From NCBI GenBank assembly GCA_007127625.1, contig SKYZ01000266.1:1-6003 (forward strand): DNA of 6,003 bases, in the 5' to 3' direction. Within the stretch, counting starts at the first letter, position 1; each line of letters begins with the position of its first letter. Positions 1 through 6,003 of this stretch are shown piece by piece. The notes below the pieces were generated by a model that made no database searches, was not told the DNA's origin, and worked only from the letters and a program-made list of their open reading frames with translations. This stretch comes from Aquisalimonas sp. GTDB lineage: Bacteria; Pseudomonadota; Gammaproteobacteria; Nitrococcales; Aquisalimonadaceae. The position numbers and the translations under genes were made by a program.

Positions 1-2542
<2,542 letters not shown>

Positions 2543-2565
2543 GTCTTGCGTTGTCAGCATTCCGC

Positions 2566-2571
2566 AGAGGG
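2566..2571 (+). promoter_or_regulatory. prkA ribosome binding site
   Basis: AGAGGG is followed by the 6-nt spacer CCGGTT and then ATG at 2578. This decides the prkA start in favour of 2578 over the in-frame upstream TTG at 2551, which would add nine residues and has no comparable Shine-Dalgarno sequence. Confidence 0.7.
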
Positions 2572-2577
2572 CCGGTT

Positions 2578-4533
2578 ATGGTGAAAAAAGACCAGCATCA
2601 CGACGCACAGGGACAGAACCGTTTCGTCGACTCCCTGGTTGACTACACCAAAGAACACAAGGCGAAGCACTGGCAAGGAACCTTCGGAGAGTTCCTGAGG
2701 GAAGTGCTTCCCACGGCGCCGCAGGCGCTGGCCCGGACCAGTCACCAGTACCTCTGGGACATGATCCGGTGGCACGGCAGCGAGCGTTCGGACGAGGGTG
2801 AGCACATCACCCGCTATGATCTGTTCGCCAACGACCTGTTCGGCATGGATGAATCTCTCGAACGGGTCGCCAACTACTTCAAGGCCGCCAGCGAAGGCTC
2901 CGAGGTGGGCCGGCGACTGCTTCTGCTGCTGGGTCCGCCCTCCGGCGGCAAATCCAGCCTGGTGACGCTGCTCAAGCGTGGCCTGGAGGAGTACAGCCTC
3001 ACCGATGAAGGCGCCATGTACGCCATCAAGGGCTCGCCCATCCACGAGAATCCGCTGCTGCTGATCCCCCACAGCAAGCGGGCGGAATTCCGGGACACCT
3101 ACGGCGTGAACATCGAAGGTGAGCTGTCGCCGTACACCCGCGCCATGCTCGATGAAGAGTATGAGGGCGATTTCACCAAGGTGCCCGTGGAGCGTGTGTT
3201 CATCAACGAGGCCGGCCGCGTCGGTGTGGGCACTTACGCGCCCCACGACCCCACCACCGCCGACATTGCCGATCTGGTGGGCTCCGTGGATCTGTCCAAG
3301 GTGGCCGAGTACGGCGACGAGGGGAATCCGCGCGCCTGGTCCTGGTCCGGCGCCGTGTATGCCGCCAACCGCGGCATGCTGGAGATGATCGAGATCCTCA
3401 AGGTCAAGCGGGAGTTCCTGTATCTGCTGCTGACGCTGACCCAGGAGAAGAACATCAAGGTCTCGCGCTTTCCGCTGATCCACATGGACCAGACCATCGT
3501 CGCCCACACCAACCTGGCGGAGTTCCGCAAGTTCCTGCAGGAAAAGGAGAACGAGGCGCTGCTTGACCGCATGGTCATCATCCAGGTGCCCTACACCCTG
3601 CGCTACCAGGATGAGGCGCGGATCTACGAGAAGCTCACCTCGTCCACCCCGACGTTCAAGGAAGTCCACCTGGATCCCCACGCCCTGAAGGCAGCGGCGG
3701 TCTTCGCCGTGCTGACCCGGCTCAAGCCCTCGGAGCGGGCCGACCTGGATCTCACCAAGAAGCTCCGACTCCACGCCGGGGAGGATGTGGAAGGGGTCTC
3801 CCATTCGGAGATCGAGAAAATCCGCAACGAGAACCCGGACGAGGGCATGGACGGTGTCAGCCCGCGCTTCATCGTCAACACCCTGGCGGGCGCCATCAGC
3901 CGTAGCGAGAACAAGAGTCTGACCACCCTGGACGTGCTCATCGCGCTGAAGGACGCCATCGAGTCGGACGCCCGCATGGACGCCAAGGAGAAGAAGACCT
4001 GGATCGATCTGCTGGTGACCACCCGCAAGGACTTCTACAACCGCTGGGTCAAGGAGGACGTGCACAAGGCGCTGTTCGTCTCCTTCGAGCAGGAAGCCCA
4101 GGACCTGCTGGAGAAGTACCTGGACGAGGTGGAAGCGGTGCTGGACAGCCGCAAGGTCCAGGACCCCATCACCGGCGAGGAGCGCGAGGCCGACGAGCGC
4201 TTCCTGCGCGGCGTGGAGGAGAAGATCAGCATCTCCGACGCCGGCAAGCACTCCTTCCGTCAGGAGGTGGTGCGCAAGGCCATGGGCGCTTACAAGCGCG
4301 GCGAGAAATTCACCCTGGGCAGCCACGCCCGGCTGCGCGAGGCGGTGGAGCAGTATCTGTTCCAGGAGCGCCGGGACGTGCTGCGGCTGGTGACCTCCAG
4401 CGCCCGGCCCGACGACGAGACGCAGAAGAAGGTCTCGGCCGTCGAGGACCGACTGGTCAGCGACTACGGGTATGACGCACACAGCGCCCGCGAGGCCCTG
4501 AACTACGTCACGACCCTGCTCTCCCAGGAATGA
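2578..4533 (+). CDS. prkA: PrkA family AAA+ serine protein kinase (YeaG/PrkA)
   Basis: This is a 651-residue cytosolic protein, close to the usual family length of 630-645. The N-terminal two thirds is the PrkA AAA domain. It has a Walker A loop GPPSGGKS at residues 119-126 (K125), a conserved SGAVYAANRGMLEMIE block at 257-272 in the Walker B region, HTNLAEF at 310-316 in the sensor-1 position, VPYTLR from 337 and DEGMDGVSPRF at 421-431. The remainder corresponds to the PrkA C-terminal domain, described as weakly similar to eukaryotic protein kinases. Family members phosphorylate proteins in vitro and are tied to starvation and sporulation; Bacillus PrkA has also been reported as an ATP-dependent protease, so the true activity is debated. 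It leads an operon with yeaH and spoVR. From memory, blocks such as TLLKRGLE, YAIKG and DPITGEE match Bacillus PrkA better than E. coli YeaG. ATG 2578 is chosen for its ribosome-binding site; GTG 2581 and TTG 2551 are alternatives. Confidence 0.96.
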   Translation: MVKKDQHHDAQGQNRFVDSLVDYTKEHKAKHWQGTFGEFLREVLPTAPQALARTSHQYLWDMIRWHGSERSDEGEHITRYDLFANDLFGMDESLERVANYFKAASEGSEVGRRLLLLLGPPSGGKSSLVTLLKRGLEEYSLTDEGAMYAIKGSPIHENPLLLIPHSKRAEFRDTYGVNIEGELSPYTRAMLDEEYEGDFTKVPVERVFINEAGRVGVGTYAPHDPTTADIADLVGSVDLSKVAEYGDEGNPRAWSWSGAVYAANRGMLEMIEILKVKREFLYLLLTLTQEKNIKVSRFPLIHMDQTIVAHTNLAEFRKFLQEKENEALLDRMVIIQVPYTLRYQDEARIYEKLTSSTPTFKEVHLDPHALKAAAVFAVLTRLKPSERADLDLTKKLRLHAGEDVEGVSHSEIEKIRNENPDEGMDGVSPRFIVNTLAGAISRSENKSLTTLDVLIALKDAIESDARMDAKEKKTWIDLLVTTRKDFYNRWVKEDVHKALFVSFEQEAQDLLEKYLDEVEAVLDSRKVQDPITGEEREADERFLRGVEEKISISDAGKHSFRQEVVRKAMGAYKRGEKFTLGSHARLREAVEQYLFQERRDVLRLVTSSARPDDETQKKVSAVEDRLVSDYGYDAHSAREALNYVTTLLSQE

Positions 4534-4537
4534 CCGG

Positions 4538-4566
4538 CCGGCCCCGGGCGTTTCCCCGGGGGCCGG
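4538..4566 (+). other. Strong GC hairpin between prkA and yeaH
   Basis: CCGGCCCC (4538-4545) pairs perfectly with GGGGCCGG (4559-4566). Inside it GGG (4546-4548) can pair with CCC (4555-4557) across a bulged G4558, closing a 6-nt loop. The stem begins 4 nt after the prkA stop and is followed by only three T residues. It could be a weak or partial terminator, or a 3'-end stabiliser that sets prkA expression above yeaH. It ends 7 nt before the yeaH Shine-Dalgarno, so folding need not hide that site. Confidence 0.6.
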
Positions 4567-4573
4567 TTTCAAC

Positions 4574-4578
4574 GGAGG
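4574..4578 (+). promoter_or_regulatory. yeaH ribosome binding site
   Basis: GGAGG is separated by CAGT from ATG 4583. The 4-nt spacing is short but workable, and no competing in-frame start near it has a better site. Confidence 0.7.
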
Positions 4579-4582
4579 CAGT

Positions 4583-5761
4583 ATGCGCGACGACGACCGA
4601 GAACCTGTATCCCGCATGGCAGTCCAGCACCGCTGGTACGACCTGTTCTCCCGGGGCGCCAGGGACTGGCTGCGCCACAACCAGAAGGTGCGCGAGGCGG
4701 TGCGGGAACACCTTCCCGACATGGCCACCGGCTCGGACATTCTCAGCCGGCCCGGCGATCGCACCGTGCAGGTCCCGGTGCGGTTCATGGAGCACTACCG
4801 CTTCCGCCTGCGGGACCCCCACGAGAACGACGGTGTTGGCCAGGGCAGCGGCGAGCCCGGGGACATCTACCGCACCGGTGGTCAGCCCAAGCGGGGCAAG
4901 GGCAGCGGTGAGGGCGGCAGTGGCGAAGGGGAGATGCAGTTCGTGCTGGAGTTCCAGGTGGACGACATCGTCGACTGGATCTGGCAGGAGCTGGAGCTCC
5001 CGGATCTCAAGCCCAAGGCCGCCGACGCCCTGCAGGATGACGAACTCACCCCGGAAGGCTGGGACCGGCGCGGCCCCCGGGCTCGGCTGGATCGCCGTCG
5101 CACCGTCAAGGAAGCGGTGAAACGGCGGGCAGTCCAGAAGAACCCGGTGCCATTCACCGACGACGACTTGCGCTATCGTCAGCTCTCCCGGCGCCGGCGG
5201 CCAGCCATGAACGCGGTGGTGGCGTTCATCCTGGACGTCTCCGCCAGCATGGACGCCAACCGGCGCAAGCTGGCCAAGGCCTTCTTCTTCTGGGCCAGTC
5301 AGGGCCTGCGGCGCCAGTACGGCAACATCGAGACGGTGTTCGTGGCCCACACCAATGAAGCGTGGGAGTTCACCGAAGAGGAGTTCTTCCAGATCAGTGC
5401 CACCGGCGGCACCGTGGCTTCCAGCGGCTTCCGCAAGGTCCAGGAGATCTTCACGGAGCGCTACGAGCCCAGCCATTACAACCAGTACGTTTTCTACGCC
5501 TCCGACGGCGACAACTTTGCTGACGACCGGGACGCCGCCGAGGCCCTGGCCGTGGAGCTCGGCCACCAGGTGAACTTCATGGGCTTCGTGGAGACGCCGC
5601 AGAACCGCTTCGAGGCGTCCCGCTCCGAGACCGGACGGCTGTTCAAGTCTCTGGAGGCGCGCAATTTCCCGGTGAGCAGCTACACGGTGCACGGCGACGA
5701 GGACATCTGGGAGGCCATTCGCGCCTTCTTCCGCCGCCAGGCCACCGCGGAATCGGACTGA
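4583..5761 (+). CDS. yeaH: YeaH/YhbH family protein (DUF444), VWA-like
   Basis: This is a 392-residue soluble protein, close in length to Bacillus YhbH and shorter than E. coli YeaH (about 427). The N-terminal part (1-82) is basic and amphipathic, with the family-like pattern HNQKVREAVREHLPD and a VPVRFMEHYRFRLRD segment. Residues 84-117 form a Gly/Ser/Glu-rich linker. The C-terminal half is a von Willebrand A-like fold with a complete metal-ion-dependent adhesion site pattern: DVSAS at 218-222, ATGGT at 273-277 and SDGDN at 307-311. No signal peptide or membrane segment is visible. The biochemical role is unknown. Conserved co-occurrence with prkA and spoVR suggests the three act together, and VWA proteins often partner AAA+ ATPases, so an adaptor or cofactor role for PrkA is a reasonable inference. 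It follows prkA by 49 nt, across the hairpin, and precedes spoVR by 27 nt. Confidence 0.94.
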   Translation: MRDDDREPVSRMAVQHRWYDLFSRGARDWLRHNQKVREAVREHLPDMATGSDILSRPGDRTVQVPVRFMEHYRFRLRDPHENDGVGQGSGEPGDIYRTGGQPKRGKGSGEGGSGEGEMQFVLEFQVDDIVDWIWQELELPDLKPKAADALQDDELTPEGWDRRGPRARLDRRRTVKEAVKRRAVQKNPVPFTDDDLRYRQLSRRRRPAMNAVVAFILDVSASMDANRRKLAKAFFFWASQGLRRQYGNIETVFVAHTNEAWEFTEEEFFQISATGGTVASSGFRKVQEIFTERYEPSHYNQYVFYASDGDNFADDRDAAEALAVELGHQVNFMGFVETPQNRFEASRSETGRLFKSLEARNFPVSSYTVHGDEDIWEAIRAFFRRQATAESD

Positions 5762-5778
5762 CTGACCGGATCAACGCT

Positions 5779-5783
5779 GGAGG
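5779..5783 (+). promoter_or_regulatory. spoVR-family gene ribosome binding site
   Basis: GGAGG is followed by TGACC and GTG 5789. This favours the GTG start over GTG 5783, which overlaps the site, and over ATG 5813, which has a GGAG directly abutting it with no spacer. Confidence 0.6.
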
Positions 5784-5788
5784 TGACC

Positions 5789-6003
5789 GTGGAACATGTG
5801 CACGGACCGGAGATGAGTAACGAACAGCTGGCCGACTATGCGCCGCGCATCGAGGGATTGGCGCGGGATCACGGGCTGAGTTTCTACCCGGTGGACTTCG
5901 AGCTGGTGCCCAGCCAGTTCATGATGGAGGTGGCCGTCTACGGGCTGCCGGTGCGCATGCCCCACTGGTCCTTCGGCGTGCGCTACATCTACCAGTACGT
6001 ACA
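5789..6003 (+). CDS. SpoVR family protein, N-terminal fragment cut by window edge
   Basis: Seventy-one complete codons are present before the window ends. The family is usually around 450-510 residues, so most of the gene lies to the right. After a short acidic N-terminus the sequence reads LARDHGLSFYPVDFELVPSQ, then a YGLPVRMPHWSFG block (about residues 51-63). The family signature here is the HWSFG with a preceding Y-G-x-P segment. SpoVR is needed for spore cortex formation in Bacillus, and its enterobacterial homologue YcgB belongs to the same stress-linked group as YeaG and YeaH; no enzymatic activity is established. The visible stretch is closer to Bacillus SpoVR (AYGMPTRFSHWSFG, from memory) than to YcgB (SVGMPINYPHWSFG). 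GTG 5789 is chosen for the GGAGG 5 nt upstream; GTG 5783 and ATG 5813 are alternative in-frame starts. It is the third gene of the operon, 27 nt after yeaH. Confidence 0.9.
   Translation, partial: MEHVHGPEMSNEQLADYAPRIEGLARDHGLSFYPVDFELVPSQFMMEVAVYGLPVRMPHWSFGVRYIYQYV

Noticed and set aside
2551..2577. Upstream TTG start for prkA adding nine residues
   Set aside because: It has no good Shine-Dalgarno, whereas ATG 2578 has AGAGGG at 6-nt spacing. The extra residues would also overlap that site.
2554..4788. Very long open frame on the minus strand (744 codons) opposite prkA
   Set aside because: PrkA on the plus strand is unmistakable. The antisense translation is low-complexity Leu/Val/Gly/His-rich with no recognisable motif, as expected from high GC codon use.
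4508..5692. Open frame on the minus strand (394 codons) opposite yeaH
   Set aside because: It is antisense to a well-supported DUF444 gene and has no family resemblance or convincing ribosome-binding site.

Overview
The window looks like a chromosomal segment of a high-GC proteobacterium, most likely a gammaproteobacterium. The base composition, the dense coding and the character of the LigA protein suggest this, but placement below class is a guess. It holds four protein genes in two divergent units. I see no tRNA, rRNA, CRISPR array or mobile element.

Region 1 (1-2280, minus strand) is ligA, the NAD+-dependent DNA ligase. It reads without interruption for 760 codons from its ATG at 2280 and leaves the window just before its stop codon, with roughly the last 10 residues missing. 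It carries about 95 extra residues between the usual helix-hairpin-helix (HhH) domain and the BRCT domain.

Region 2 (2281-2577) is a 297-bp divergent intergenic region with no supportable gene. It contains a plausible ligA promoter with an A/T-tract upstream element, a sigma-S-like -10 facing the other way, three copies of TCAGGGT and a perfect 14-bp GC palindrome.

Region 3 (2578-6003, plus strand) is a tight operon: prkA (AAA+ protein kinase/protease-like), then a yeaH/yhbH gene (DUF444, VWA-like fold), then the start of a spoVR-family gene that runs off the right edge. A strong GC hairpin sits in the 49-nt gap between prkA and yeaH. The third gene starts 27 nt after yeaH ends and has a GGAGG ribosome-binding site. 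This trio is a known conserved association (YeaG/YeaH with YcgB in enterobacteria; PrkA, YhbH and SpoVR in Bacillus) linked to starvation, stationary phase, stress and sporulation. Its molecular mechanism is poorly understood.

By recalled sequence comparison, all three proteins resemble the Bacillus versions more than the E. coli versions. That is the most interesting biological point here. The window does not otherwise show an obviously new system.
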